Shown here: positions 16,846-26,655 of the stretch, in pieces | Layout: each line of letters begins with the position of its first letter | Numbering within the stretch: position 1 is the stretch's first letter | Source: Terriglobales bacterium | GTDB lineage: Bacteria > Acidobacteriota > Terriglobia > Terriglobales > Acidobacteriaceae | Direction of reading: 5' to 3' | NCBI GenBank assembly: GCA_025451215.1 | Contig: JANWKU010000181.1 | Coordinates: 1-64,000 of the forward strand | DNA length: 64,000 bases | Notes under the pieces: generated by a model | The model's database searches: none | Told to the model about the DNA's origin: nothing | What the model saw: only the letters and a program-made list of their open reading frames with translations | Program-made: the position numbers and the translations under genes

Positions 16846-17240
16846 AGTCGGCGGATCTCGGTGAGTGCATGATCGCCAAGGCACTCACCGAGATCTGATA
16901 GGTAACCGAGAGTCGGCTTCTCGTCAGCGCTCGCGCCGTTCGCCAATCTGACGCTGCGCCGCAATCAATTGCAAATTATGAAGGAGTTGAGACTCATGAA
17001 AATCAGGGTCGCATCTTCTCCAATGGTCCGAAGAAAATTGGCTGCCATTTTTTTGTCATCGGGCCCCCGATGCTGGGAATTATTCATTTCATTTTTAATG
17101 TTTCTTTTTCCAGCTCGCATCCCCGTTGTAAAGATATGTAAAACAACGTCTTTTTCGAGTCCTTCAATGTCTTGGAGCATCAAAATTAGGTAATCTTAGG
17201 TGTGTCTGCTTCGCACGCAATTCAATCAAGATAACGTTCC
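16846..17240. other. 395-bp intergenic region
   Basis: Holds the 15-bp hairpin behind the SDR gene and otherwise AT-richer DNA leading to the RND permease. Two overlapping opposite frames of about 70 codons (16965-17193) have poor composition and I do not accept them. GGGCCCCCGATGC near 17062 gives a minor dyad only. The RND promoter must lie here, but no hexamer pair stands out. Confidence 0.4.
16854..16895. terminator. perfect 15-bp hairpin behind the SDR gene
   Basis: GATCTCGGTGAGTGC (16854-16868) and its exact complement (16881-16895) flank a 12-base loop, starting nine bases after the SDR stop. There is no U run downstream (TGATAGG), so it could be a factor-dependent terminator, an mRNA 3' stabiliser or an operator. 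Stem length well above chance. Confidence 0.5.
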
Positions 17241-20200
17241 ATGTGGATTGTTCGTCTCGCGCTTCGGCGTCCATACACCTTCGTGGTGCTCGCGCTGCTC
17301 CTTCTGATTCTGGGGCCGCTCGTCATTCTGAACACTCCCACCGACATCTTCCCCAACATTGATATTCCGGTGGTCAGCGTAATTTGGCGCTATACAGGCT
17401 TCAATGCGCAGCAGATGTCGGACCACATCGTTACGCTCACCGAACGCAGCCTTACTACTACCGTGGATGACATCGAGCACATCGAGTCGCAGTCTCTCGA
17501 TGGCACCGCGGTCGTCAAAATCTTTTTTCAGCCTGACGCCAACATCAACAAGGCAATCGCCCAAGTCACGGCGGTATCGCAGACTCAAGTACGGCAGTTG
17601 CCGGCGGGCACTACACCACCGCTGGTCATTACCTACAACGCTTCCACGGTTCCGATCCTTCAGCTTGCATTGTCAGGCAATGGGCTCTCTGAACAGGAAT
17701 TGAATGATTACGCGCTAAATTTTCTGCGCACGCGATTGGTCACGGTTCGCGGCGTCGCAATTCCTTATCCCTACGGCGGCAAGCAACGCCAGGTCCAGGT
17801 GGACTTGAACACCTCGGAACTCCAGGCCAAAGGACTTTCTCCCCTGGACGTGGTCAATGCCATTAGCGCGCAAAATCTCATTCTTCCCTCGGGAAGTTCG
17901 AAGATTGGTTCGCTCGATTACGACGTTGACATCAACGGCAGTCCGGACACAATTCAGGAATTAAACGATCTCCCGCTCAAGCGCGTGGGCGACACGACCT
18001 TGTATATCCACGACGTGGCGAACGTGCGTGATGGGTCTCCGCCGCAAACCAATATCGTGCGTGTGAACGGCCAGCGTGCCTCGCTTCTCACCATCCTGAA
18101 GGCGGGCAACGCCTCCACACTCGACGTAATTACCGGCGTGAAAACCATGTTGGCCCAGCTCGAACCTGGCCTGCCCGCGTCGCTAAAGGTTCATCCGCTC
18201 GCCGACCAATCGCTGTTTGTACGCGCCTCCATCAATGGCGTATTGCGGGAAGCCACCATCGCCGCGGTCCTCACCGCGCTCATGATTCTCATCTTTCTGG
18301 GAAGCTGGCGCAGCACGCTGATTATCGCGATCTCCATTCCACTTTCCATCCTCACTTCGATTGTGGTGTTGAGCGCGCTCGGTCAGACCATCAACATCAT
18401 GACCCTGGGAGGTCTCGCGCTCGCGGTCGGCATACTTGTAGACGATGCCACGGTGGAAATAGAAAACATCAACCGCAATCTCGCGCAGGGCAAGGAAGTG
18501 GAACATGCTATTTTGGATGGCGCCCAGCAAATCGCCATTCCCGCGTTTGTCTCCACGCTTTCCATCTGCATTGTGTTTGTGCCCATGTTCTTTCTGAGCG
18601 GCGTGGCGAAATTTCTTTTTGTGCCGCTGGCGGAGGCTGTCACCTTCGCCATGCTCGCCTCCTATCTGCTCTCACGCACGCTGGTTCCGACCATGGCCAA
18701 ATACCTGATTCGCGGACATGAGTCTGAATCCGGACACTTCGAAGCGCAAAGCCCAAACCCATTGGTACGCTGGCAGGCGCGCTTTGAAATTTCCTTCGAA
18801 CGCTTTCGCGACCGCTATCACCACTGGCTGGAGCGCGTTCTGCACCATCGCAAGCTCTTTCTAGTAGGCTTCACCGCCGCCTGCGCTGTTTCTTTCGTTC
18901 TTGTTCCCTGGATCGGCGAAGACTTTTTCCCTACGGTTGACACCGGCCAGTTCAAACTTCACGTCCGCGCCCGCACCGGCACCCGTATTGAAGAAACTGC
19001 ACGGCTCTGCGACCTGATTGAAAATTCCATTCGCGAACAAATTCCTGCCAGCGAAATGGAAAGCGTGATTGATAACATCGGCATTCCCTACAGCGGCATC
19101 AATCTTTCTTACAGCAGCTCCGCCCCCATCGGTCCCGGCGATGCCGACATTCTGGTAAACCTGAAGTCCGGTCATCGCCCCACCGATGATTATGTTCATA
19201 AGCTAAGGCTCAGTCTCACCAAAGAGTTTCCTGGTGTCGAGTTTTCGTTTTTGCCCGCTGATATCGTCAGCCAGATATTGAATTTCGGCCTGCCTTCTCC
19301 CATTGACGTGCAGGTTCGCGGCTACAACGTAGAGGCCAACCGCAAGTTCGCCAACGCGCTTTTGGAGCGCCTCAAGTTCATCCCTGGCGCGACTGACATG
19401 CACGTTCAGCAGCCCTTTAATCAGCCCATGCTGCATATCAATGTGGACCGTACTCGGGCGCAAATGGTCGGCTTCAGCCAGCGCGACATTGCCAGCGATG
19501 TATTGATTTCGCTTTCCGGCAGCTTTCAGACCACGCCGGAATTCTGGCTGAATCCAAAGAATGGCGTGAGCTACTCCATTGCCACGCAAACGCCGGAATA
19601 CCGCCTTGATTCGCTTCAGGATTTGGAGAATATTCCCCTCTCCGGCTCGACTCCCGCGCAGCGGCAGATTCTGGGCAGCTTTGCCACCTTCCAATTGGGC
19701 TCCGGCATGGAGGTTGTTTCGCACTACGACATCCAGCCGGTGATTGATATTTTTGGCTCCGTGCAAGGGACCGACCTGGGCGCAGTCGCCAAGCAGATTG
19801 ATAAAGTTGTGCTGGACAGTCAAAAAGATGTGCCGCACGGTTCACAATTGATTGTCCGCGGACAAATCCTGACCATGCAGAGGTCCTTCATTGGCTTATT
19901 TAGCGGGCTGGCCTTCGCCATTCTCTTGGTCTATTTGCTGATCGTAATTAACTTCCAATCCTGGCTGGATCCTTTCATCATCATTTCTGCGTTGCCCGCC
20001 GCGTTGGCCGGTATCGTGTGGATCCTCTTTATCACGCACACCACCATCAGCGTCCCGTCATTGACCGGTTCCATCATGTGCATGGGAGTGGCCACGGCCA
20101 ACAGTATTCTGGTTGTCAGCTTCGCGAAAGAGCAGATGACGGAAGGTAAAGACGCCGTCGCGGCCGCGCTGCAAGCCGGCTTCACCCGGTTCCGCCCCGT

Positions 20201-20423
20201 ACTCATGACGGCGCTAGCCATGATCATCGGCATGGTGCCCATGGCTATCGGATTAGGCGAGGGCGGCGAACAGAACGCACCTTTAGGCCGCGCGGTCATC
20301 GGAGGCTTGCTGTTTGCGACTGTCGCCACGCTGTTTTTCGTGCCTGTATTTTTTAGTCTGCTGCACGGACGCCGTCAGGCCAGGGAGCGTGAATCCGCGC
20401 GGCAGTTGCGTTCATCTTCTTAG
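17241..20423 (+). CDS. RND efflux permease, HAE1/AcrB type
   Basis: 1060 residues, the normal size. N-terminal helix (FVVLALLLLILGPLVI) leads into NTPTDIFPNIDIPVVSVIWR. Two large periplasmic loops and 12 helices follow; the proton-relay segment ALAVGILVDDATVEIENINR carries the Asp pair of helix 4. The last helices include SLTGSIMCMGVATANSILVV and AMIIGMVPMAIGLGEGGEQN. The protein pumps amphiphilic compounds from periplasm or membrane to the outside with adaptor and outer-membrane partners encoded just downstream. The subgroup resembles many acidobacterial HAE1-like pumps. No local regulator gene is adjacent. Confidence 0.97.
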   Translation: MWIVRLALRRPYTFVVLALLLLILGPLVILNTPTDIFPNIDIPVVSVIWRYTGFNAQQMSDHIVTLTERSLTTTVDDIEHIESQSLDGTAVVKIFFQPDANINKAIAQVTAVSQTQVRQLPAGTTPPLVITYNASTVPILQLALSGNGLSEQELNDYALNFLRTRLVTVRGVAIPYPYGGKQRQVQVDLNTSELQAKGLSPLDVVNAISAQNLILPSGSSKIGSLDYDVDINGSPDTIQELNDLPLKRVGDTTLYIHDVANVRDGSPPQTNIVRVNGQRASLLTILKAGNASTLDVITGVKTMLAQLEPGLPASLKVHPLADQSLFVRASINGVLREATIAAVLTALMILIFLGSWRSTLIIAISIPLSILTSIVVLSALGQTINIMTLGGLALAVGILVDDATVEIENINRNLAQGKEVEHAILDGAQQIAIPAFVSTLSICIVFVPMFFLSGVAKFLFVPLAEAVTFAMLASYLLSRTLVPTMAKYLIRGHESESGHFEAQSPNPLVRWQARFEISFERFRDRYHHWLERVLHHRKLFLVGFTAACAVSFVLVPWIGEDFFPTVDTGQFKLHVRARTGTRIEETARLCDLIENSIREQIPASEMESVIDNIGIPYSGINLSYSSSAPIGPGDADILVNLKSGHRPTDDYVHKLRLSLTKEFPGVEFSFLPADIVSQILNFGLPSPIDVQVRGYNVEANRKFANALLERLKFIPGATDMHVQQPFNQPMLHINVDRTRAQMVGFSQRDIASDVLISLSGSFQTTPEFWLNPKNGVSYSIATQTPEYRLDSLQDLENIPLSGSTPAQRQILGSFATFQLGSGMEVVSHYDIQPVIDIFGSVQGTDLGAVAKQIDKVVLDSQKDVPHGSQLIVRGQILTMQRSFIGLFSGLAFAILLVYLLIVINFQSWLDPFIIISALPAALAGIVWILFITHTTISVPSLTGSIMCMGVATANSILVVSFAKEQMTEGKDAVAAALQAGFTRFRPVLMTALAMIIGMVPMAIGLGEGGEQNAPLGRAVIGGLLFATVATLFFVPVFFSLLHGRRQARERESARQLRSSS

Positions 20424-20452
20424 GTTCATGGAGTTGCTATGAGGAAATCACT

Positions 20453-21667
20453 TTGCATCAATTAACCGCGACACCGGAGCCGGCGAGTACGAATACCGGG
20501 GCGCCGCAACCACGCGGGAAACACCATTGGCTCATCGCGCTCGTAGTCGTGGCGATTGTGCTGGCCGTCGTTTTTGGAGGCATACTCCCTCGCGTAAAAG
20601 CACGGGCCGAATTGCGTGAAGAAACCGACTCCATGGCTGTGCCCACGGTTTCTGTTGTGCAGCCTCAACACACAAGTCCGGCGCAGGAAGTAGTGTTGCC
20701 CGCGAATGTGCAGGCCTTCAATGACGCGCCCATCTATGCTCGCACCAATGGCTACTTGAAGAAATGGTATGTGGACATCGGCGGCCACGTGAAGGCCGGA
20801 CAATTGCTAGCGGAAATAGACACGCCCGAAGTAAACCAGCAGCTGCAACAGGCGCGTGCCGACCTGGCGACTGCGGAAGCCAATTTGCACCTTTCGCAAA
20901 TTACCGCGGACCGCTACATGGGTCTGTTGAAAAGCGATTCCGTCTCCAAGCAGGAAGCCGACAATGCCGCCGGCGATTACGCGGCGAAACAAGCTACGGT
21001 GGAGTCCGCGCAGTACAACGTAAAGCGCTTGCAAGACCTGCAATCGTTCGAGAAGATTTACGCTCCGTTCACCGGAGTCATCACCGCCCGCAATACCGAT
21101 GTTGGCGCGCTGATTGATTCCGGCTCGAGCGGTGGCACGCGCACCGAACTCTTTCACATCGTTTCGCCCGATAAGCTTCGCGTGTATGTGAACGTTCCGG
21201 AAATCTACTCCCGCGCCGCGAAACCGGGGCTGAAGGCGGAATTGGTGCTGAATGAATTTCCCGGTCATCCCTTTGAAGGCACGCTGGTACGCACCGCCAA
21301 TGCCATTGATCAAACCAGTCGCACGCTGCTGGCGGAAATTGACGTAAACAATTCCACGGGACAACTTCTGTCCGGCTCTTATGCCGAAGTCCATCTCAAA
21401 TTGCCCTCTTCCGGGTCCGCGTTCCTGATTCCCGTGAATACACTGCTTTTCCGTTCTGAAGGCTTGCGGGTCGCCTCGGTGAATAATGGTCAGGCCACGC
21501 TCATTCCCATCACCATTGGCCGTGACTATGGTGTTCAAGTCGAAGTTATCTCCGGACTCAAGGGCGACGAAAATATCATCGTGAACCCGCCCGACTCTTT
21601 AGTGACGGGCGAAAAAGTGCGGATCGCCCCGAAGGGCTCTTCTTCCAGTGCGGGGGCAGGTTTGTAA
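20453..21667 (+). CDS. RND efflux periplasmic adaptor (membrane fusion protein)
   Basis: 404 residues from a TTG at 20453 with GAGGA upstream; an ATG at 20439 is in another frame and stops early. One N-terminal membrane helix (LIALVVVAIVLAVVFGGIL) anchors it. The lipoyl-like half motifs (YLKKWYVDIGGHVKAGQLLA and IYAPFTGVITARNTDVGALI) flank a helical hairpin, then the beta-barrel and membrane-proximal domains. It connects the RND permease to the outer-membrane channel. 29 bp behind the permease and directly abutting the channel gene. Confidence 0.95.
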   Translation: MHQLTATPEPASTNTGAPQPRGKHHWLIALVVVAIVLAVVFGGILPRVKARAELREETDSMAVPTVSVVQPQHTSPAQEVVLPANVQAFNDAPIYARTNGYLKKWYVDIGGHVKAGQLLAEIDTPEVNQQLQQARADLATAEANLHLSQITADRYMGLLKSDSVSKQEADNAAGDYAAKQATVESAQYNVKRLQDLQSFEKIYAPFTGVITARNTDVGALIDSGSSGGTRTELFHIVSPDKLRVYVNVPEIYSRAAKPGLKAELVLNEFPGHPFEGTLVRTANAIDQTSRTLLAEIDVNNSTGQLLSGSYAEVHLKLPSSGSAFLIPVNTLLFRSEGLRVASVNNGQATLIPITIGRDYGVQVEVISGLKGDENIIVNPPDSLVTGEKVRIAPKGSSSSAGAGL

Positions 21668-23164
21668 ATGAGTTCTACCCAGGCGGAAAACTTTCGTAAA
21701 CCAGCTTTCCCGCGGATTTTCGCAGCGTTTGCGCTGGGTTCGTCCATCGCAATTTTGAGCGCATGTCTCTCCGGCCCGCGTTACTCCCGCGCCCCGGTTC
21801 CCACGCCGCCCGAGTACAAAGAGGTTCCAGCAGACTGGAAGACCGCGCAACCGAGCGATCAAATAGCCCGCGGGACGTGGTGGGAAATTTTCCGCGATTC
21901 GCAGCTTAACAACCTGGAAGAAAAAATCAACGTCTCAAACCAGAACCTGAAAGCCGCGCAGGCACAATTTCTCCAGGCGCGCGCCCAGGTCCGCTCCTCA
22001 CGCGCCGATTACTATCCGACGCTCACCGTGGATCCTTCAGCCACTCGCATTCGCCAATCAAAAAACCGTCCGCTTAAGAGCAGCACGACAGACTATACCG
22101 ACCTCATCCTTCCGTTGGACGTTTCCTACGAGCCGGACGTGTGGGGACGCGTGCGCCGCTCGGTTGAAGCCAGCCGCGAAAATGCGCAAGCCAGCGCGGC
22201 TGATCTGGAATCCGTCAGCTTGAGCCTGCACGCTGAACTCGCCCTCGATTATTTTGAGTTGCGTAGTCTCGACGCTGAAAGCCGTCTGCTCGATTCCACT
22301 GTGGAGGACTTCGCCAAAGCTTTGCAGTTGACGCAAAATCGCTACCAGGGCGGGATTGCCTCCGCCGTGGACGTAGCTCAGGCACAAACGCAGCTCGAAA
22401 CCACGCGCGCGCAAGCCATTGATCTGCACGTGCAACGCGCCCAAAACGAACACGCCATCGCCACGCTGATTGGCGAACCGGCCTCGACATTTTCTTTGGC
22501 GGTCTCTCCCACGCTCGATCCCCCGCCCGTTATTCCACCGGGAATTCCTTCGCAATTGCTGGAACGCCGGCCTGACATCGCCGCAGCCGAGCGGCGCATG
22601 GCCGCCGCCAACGCGGAAATCGGCGTCGCCCGGACGGCCTATTATCCTTTGTTCAATTTGACCGGCAGCGGCGGCTTTGAGGGAACAACGCTCGCGAACT
22701 GGTTCTCAGGGCCGAGCATATTAGCAAGCGTTGGCGCTTCCGCTGCCGTCACGGTATTCGACGGCGGCCGCCGCCGCGCTCTCAACGAGCAAGCCCAGGC
22801 CGTGTACGATCAAAATGTCGCCAACTATCGCCAGACGGTGCTGAACGCATTTCAAGAAGTAGAAGATAATCTTTTCGCGCTGCGTATCTTGCAGGACGAA
22901 GCGAAAACAGAAGACGCGGCCGTGGACGCCTCTCAACACTCGCTCCAGCTCTCCACGAACCGCTACAAAGGCGGTGTAAGCAATTATCTGGAAGTCATCA
23001 CCGCGCAGAATCTTGCCTTAGGCGACCAGCGTGCCGCCGTGGACATCCTGCGGCGTCGAGTGGCTGCGGCCGTTCTCTTGATCAAAGCGCTGGGCGGCGG
23101 CTGGAACGCGTCCCAATTGCCCACTAGTTTTTCCAGCGCCTCCACCGTTCCTCCTCAACCCTAA
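21668..23164 (+). CDS. outer-membrane efflux lipoprotein, NodT/TolC family
   Basis: 498 residues. Signal sequence with lipobox LSAC (about residue 35), then two outer-membrane efflux repeats. PLDVSYEPDVWGRVRRSVEA and LLERRPDIAAAERRMAAANA are NodT-family signatures, as are the repeat endings QNRYQGGIASAVDVAQAQTQ and TNRYKGGVSNYLEVITAQN. A lipid-anchored trimeric outer-membrane channel completing the RND pump. The ATG follows the adaptor TAA without a gap, so the three genes form one operon. It converges on the phosphoesterase gene. Confidence 0.96.
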   Translation: MSSTQAENFRKPAFPRIFAAFALGSSIAILSACLSGPRYSRAPVPTPPEYKEVPADWKTAQPSDQIARGTWWEIFRDSQLNNLEEKINVSNQNLKAAQAQFLQARAQVRSSRADYYPTLTVDPSATRIRQSKNRPLKSSTTDYTDLILPLDVSYEPDVWGRVRRSVEASRENAQASAADLESVSLSLHAELALDYFELRSLDAESRLLDSTVEDFAKALQLTQNRYQGGIASAVDVAQAQTQLETTRAQAIDLHVQRAQNEHAIATLIGEPASTFSLAVSPTLDPPPVIPPGIPSQLLERRPDIAAAERRMAAANAEIGVARTAYYPLFNLTGSGGFEGTTLANWFSGPSILASVGASAAVTVFDGGRRRALNEQAQAVYDQNVANYRQTVLNAFQEVEDNLFALRILQDEAKTEDAAVDASQHSLQLSTNRYKGGVSNYLEVITAQNLALGDQRAAVDILRRRVAAAVLLIKALGGGWNASQLPTSFSSASTVPPQP

Positions 23165-23217
23165 GTTTGCCGTTCGCGGCGAGGTGAGAGGGCGGCGGCA
23201 TTATGAAATTCTTCCGA

Positions 23218-24657
23218 TTAAGGCACCGCGGAAAAATCACAAAGTCCATCCGTCTTCTGCGCGGGCGGAGTTGGCGGAGTCATCCACGGTGGATTGGTGA
23301 AATCGAAAAATTCCGTCATGTCCATCTGGGCCGCATCACGGTTTGTAAGACTAGATAAGCCAAACCGCGTTTCAATCAATTTCAGGATTGCGGTAAAGTC
23401 CGCCGTGGTATGCGAAACATAGTGCTTCTTTGTAAATGGGGATACTACGATCAAGGGAATACGGAATCCCGTGTTTTCAAATCCGCAAGTGGGTCCAGTC
23501 ACTTTGGTGCACACGTCTCCCGCCATCAGATCTTGTGGAGGTATCCCGTCAGGATCTACCGCCACCGCAGGAGCCACGTGGTCGTACTCGCCGCCGCCTT
23601 CATCCCAAGTGAGGATGAAGATGGAATTCTTCCAGGAAGAACTCTGCATAAGCGCATTGATGTTCTTCGCGACCTGCGCGGCACCCGTCTGCACGTTGTA
23701 ATCCGGATGCTCGTCCGTTCCCGATTGGTAACCCGGCTCAATCAACGCCACGGAAGGCAAAGTCCCATTCGCCAAGTCCGTGAAGTATTGCGAGATTGGA
23801 GCAAGATTTTTCTGGTGCTGGCTCTCGAATGGTTGGAAATTTCCCAGAAAATCTGTGTTCGGATCGGTCATGTAAATCTTCCATGACACCCCAGCGGATT
23901 CCAGCAACCCAAATATAGTGTTATTGGAAAGAGATGTTTTCGGAGGATTCGCATGCCCCGCCGAGGTTGCGGCCAGAAGGTATAAACGGTTCAATTGCGT
24001 CCTGCTCAATACCGGCGAAAACCACGTATCCGAGGTGGCGAAATTCGACGCCATGAAGTAGTAGTAATTTAGATCGCTGCCGTCGTAGTAACCCATCACG
24101 CGGTTGCCCGCCTGGTCAAAAAATGGGACAGGCTCGCCCGCGGGAGGCGCCTGGGCGAACTTCGCTGCCGAGTGTACAAATCCGTCCATCGGCGCGTCGG
24201 TCCCGGGAGGATTTTCCATGTCCCGGTCCACATGACTCTCATTCCATCCCGGACTCTGGTTCTGCACGCTAACCGTACGCAAGTGGTAAGCGCTGACCGC
24301 GGGCGCGCCATTTTCCCCCGGATTGGAAGCGGTTGTAGGCAGCCCGTCAAATTGCTCGCTCGCATACCCATTCGCCGCCCAGTAGTCGGGAAGCTTGCCA
24401 AAATATTGATCGAATGACCGGTTCTCCTGCACCATCACAATGATGTGGCTCACCGCCTGGTTCAGGCTGATATTTGGCTGCGGAGGCGGTTGGGTAGGGT
24501 CTCCGCCGGTGCTTCCGCCGCTGCCGCTGCTGCCTAACGCGCCTCCCCCGCAAGCGGTCATCAGGGTCGCGCAAAGAACGGCAATGCCTAGGGCAAAAAG
24601 CCTGTGAAAGCTGGTGCAGGAAGCGCGCAATGGCGCGGAAATTCTTTCAGTCAACAT
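23218..24657 (-). CDS. secreted phosphoesterase (phospholipase C/acid phosphatase family) lipoprotein
   Basis: 479 residues from the ATG at 24657 with GAGGAAAA upstream. A lipobox (LMTAC, then Gly/Ser-rich linker) ends the signal peptide. The catalytic body starts IIVMVQENRSFDQYFGKLPD, the PF04185 signature with metal-binding Glu-Asn, and continues with ESHVDRDMENPPGTDAPMDG, FILTWDEGGGEYDHVAPAV and GFRIPLIVVSPF. The family cleaves phosphate esters (phospholipids, sometimes other substrates) outside the cytoplasm. Substrate here unknown. Monocistronic. Confidence 0.93.
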   Translation of the reverse strand: MLTERISAPLRASCTSFHRLFALGIAVLCATLMTACGGGALGSSGSGGSTGGDPTQPPPQPNISLNQAVSHIIVMVQENRSFDQYFGKLPDYWAANGYASEQFDGLPTTASNPGENGAPAVSAYHLRTVSVQNQSPGWNESHVDRDMENPPGTDAPMDGFVHSAAKFAQAPPAGEPVPFFDQAGNRVMGYYDGSDLNYYYFMASNFATSDTWFSPVLSRTQLNRLYLLAATSAGHANPPKTSLSNNTIFGLLESAGVSWKIYMTDPNTDFLGNFQPFESQHQKNLAPISQYFTDLANGTLPSVALIEPGYQSGTDEHPDYNVQTGAAQVAKNINALMQSSSWKNSIFILTWDEGGGEYDHVAPAVAVDPDGIPPQDLMAGDVCTKVTGPTCGFENTGFRIPLIVVSPFTKKHYVSHTTADFTAILKLIETRFGLSSLTNRDAAQMDMTEFFDFTNPPWMTPPTPPAQKTDGLCDFSAVP

Positions 24658-24832
24658 TTTTCCTCGAGCTCTGTACGTGTAATCCTTTACAGCGGCTTGT
24701 GGGATGTACCTAGAATCCAATAAGTTGTCCCGGACCAGAAATCAGATGGACCGACCGGAAATTTGTTCTGGAGGACAAACTCGACTCATTGACTGGTAGT
24801 AGAAATGACGACCCAATCCTGGTAACTCATGC

Positions 24833-25690
24833 TCACATCTTGTTGGCTACTATGACCCGCGGAATCCCCTGGAGATCGGGGATGGCCTTGATCTCTCCCC
24901 AATCCCGCAGCAATCCCTCCACTTGTTCCGCAATGGTTCCACTCACCTCCATCATGAGCCAACCGCCCGGCTTTAACGCGGCGTGCGCCTCGGGGATTAA
25001 TCTCTCAATCACCTCCGTCCCGCTTGGCCCGGCGAAGACGGCGGCTCGTGGCTCGTGCTTGCGGACTTCCAGTTGTACCGCCTCTTCTTCTGATTCACCG
25101 ACGTAGGGAGGATTGGAGACTATGAAATCGAAATAGTTGAAAGGCAGGCCGTAGAGTAAGTCCGTTTCCTGAAATTTGATTCGTGCTTGCTGCTCATGCC
25201 GCGTGGCGTTGGCGCGAGCGACCTCCAGCGCGATGGTGGAAATGTCGGTAGCATAAATTTCAGCTTCCTCTAGCTCTTTGGCCAGCGTGATGGCGATGCA
25301 CCCCGAACCCGTGCCTACGTCCGCAATCCGCGGACGTGGCGACGCCTTTGCCAGCGGAAGCAGAGCCGCGATAAGGTGCTCAGTTTCCGGACGCGGAATC
25401 AGCACAGCCGGAGTAACGATGAAATCCAGCCCCCAGAACTCCTGATGCCCAGTGATGTATTGCGAGGGAACGCCCGAAGCGCGCCGCCCTAGTGCTTTCC
25501 GATAGCGGGCTTCTTCATCCGGAGTCAGCTCGCGTTCGGGATGTGCGTACAAGTAAGCGCGGTCGCAGTTCAGCACGAACATCAGCAGGATTTCCGCGTT
25601 CAGGCGCGGCGAGCCCACGTGGGCATCGGTAAGTTGCTGCACGGCGGAAGTGAAGGCGTTGCGCAGAAGCACAAAGTTATTGAAGCACAA
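24833..25690 (-). CDS. prmC: peptide chain release factor glutamine methyltransferase
   Basis: 285 residues, TTG start at 25690 (a GTG six codons later is equally plausible; neither has a clear ribosome site). Helical N-terminal substrate domain, the linker QYITGHQEFWGLDFIVTPAV, then PRPETEHL, the SAM-binding IADVGTGSGCIAITLA, and the catalytic NPPY (IVSNPPYVGESEE). PrmC N5-methylates the Gln of the GGQ motif in RF1 and RF2. It lies nine bp behind pyrB, so it is probably the last gene of the pyr operon. Confidence 0.96.
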   Translation of the reverse strand: MCFNNFVLLRNAFTSAVQQLTDAHVGSPRLNAEILLMFVLNCDRAYLYAHPERELTPDEEARYRKALGRRASGVPSQYITGHQEFWGLDFIVTPAVLIPRPETEHLIAALLPLAKASPRPRIADVGTGSGCIAITLAKELEEAEIYATDISTIALEVARANATRHEQQARIKFQETDLLYGLPFNYFDFIVSNPPYVGESEEEAVQLEVRKHEPRAAVFAGPSGTEVIERLIPEAHAALKPGGWLMMEVSGTIAEQVEGLLRDWGEIKAIPDLQGIPRVIVANKM

Positions 25691-25699
25691 AATACATGC

Positions 25700-26611
25700 T
25701 TAACTCGCTTTGCCCAACGCTTTGGCCAGAATTGCCATGCGGACGGGGACCCCATTGTGGACTTCTTCCACAATCATGGATTGCGAGCAATCGGCGACTT
25801 CCCAGGTTAGCTCCAGGCCGCGAATGATGGGACCGGGATGCATCAACAGCGCATCTTTCTTTGCCAGGCGCAGCCGGGGCAGCGTCATCTGGTAACGCGA
25901 CATGTAATTTTCCAGGCTGATCTTCTCTCCCGCCAGGCGTTCTTTTTGCACCCGCAATACCATGACTACGTCCGCGCCGTGGACTGCGTCTTCGGCAGTT
26001 CGAGTAATTCGCAAGCCCGGAGCCAGTGTTGCGGCCACCTCGGGAAGAAATTCAGATGGCCCGCAAAGCGCGATTTTCGCCCCAAACTTGCTTAGCAGGT
26101 GGATCGCAGAGCGCGCCACCCGGCTATGGTAAATGTCTCCGATGATAGCGACCTGCAAATTTTTGAGCGTCTTCTTGTGGCGCAGGATCGTATAAGCATC
26201 AAGCAATGCCTGCGAGGGATGCTCGTGCATTCCGTCCCCGGCGTTAATGACAGGAATGTCGAGATGGGCGGCCATTAAGGCTGGCGCCCCTGCGTTCGGA
26301 TGCCGGACCACAATCAAATCAGCGCCAACGGCGCGCAATGTGTAAGCCGTGTCGAGAAGCGATTCTCCCTTTTCAATGCTCGAGCCGCTAGACAGAACAA
26401 GCGTTGTAGCCGCTCCAAGCGATTGCGCCGCTACTTCAAATGAGCTGCGCGTGCGCGTCGAAGCCTCGTAAAAAAGCAACAGCACGCGCTTGCCGCGCAA
26501 CAGCGGGCGCGCCTTTCGCGGATTCATTTTGCGGGCAAGGCCAAGCAATCCCGAAATCTCTTCCGCTTTCAGATGTTCGATTCCCAGCAGCGATCCGCGA
26601 GCAGCTTTCAT
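25700..26611 (-). CDS. pyrB: aspartate carbamoyltransferase catalytic subunit
   Basis: 303 residues. Carbamoyl-phosphate site STRTRSSFEVAAQSLGA, NAGDGMHEHPSQALLDAYTI, and the Asp-side segment MHPGPIIRG all match PyrB rather than ornithine carbamoyltransferase. Catalyses the first committed step of pyrimidine synthesis. No pyrI or pyrC follows within the window. A TATAAT hexamer on the minus strand (26623-26628) lies 11 bp before the ATG and might give an additional near-leaderless transcript. 44 bp behind pyrR. Confidence 0.97.
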   Translation of the reverse strand: MKAARGSLLGIEHLKAEEISGLLGLARKMNPRKARPLLRGKRVLLLFYEASTRTRSSFEVAAQSLGAATTLVLSSGSSIEKGESLLDTAYTLRAVGADLIVVRHPNAGAPALMAAHLDIPVINAGDGMHEHPSQALLDAYTILRHKKTLKNLQVAIIGDIYHSRVARSAIHLLSKFGAKIALCGPSEFLPEVAATLAPGLRITRTAEDAVHGADVVMVLRVQKERLAGEKISLENYMSRYQMTLPRLRLAKKDALLMHPGPIIRGLELTWEVADCSQSMIVEEVHNGVPVRMAILAKALGKAS

Positions 26612-26655
26612 GATCGTTTGAGATTATATCCGGGGTAGCATAAAACCGCCGCGGC

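Noticed and set aside
16965-17193. Overlapping 72-74 codon frames on both strands behind the SDR gene
   Set aside because: Phe/Ser/Arg-rich composition, no ribosome site and no domain; probably chance in AT-richer DNA.
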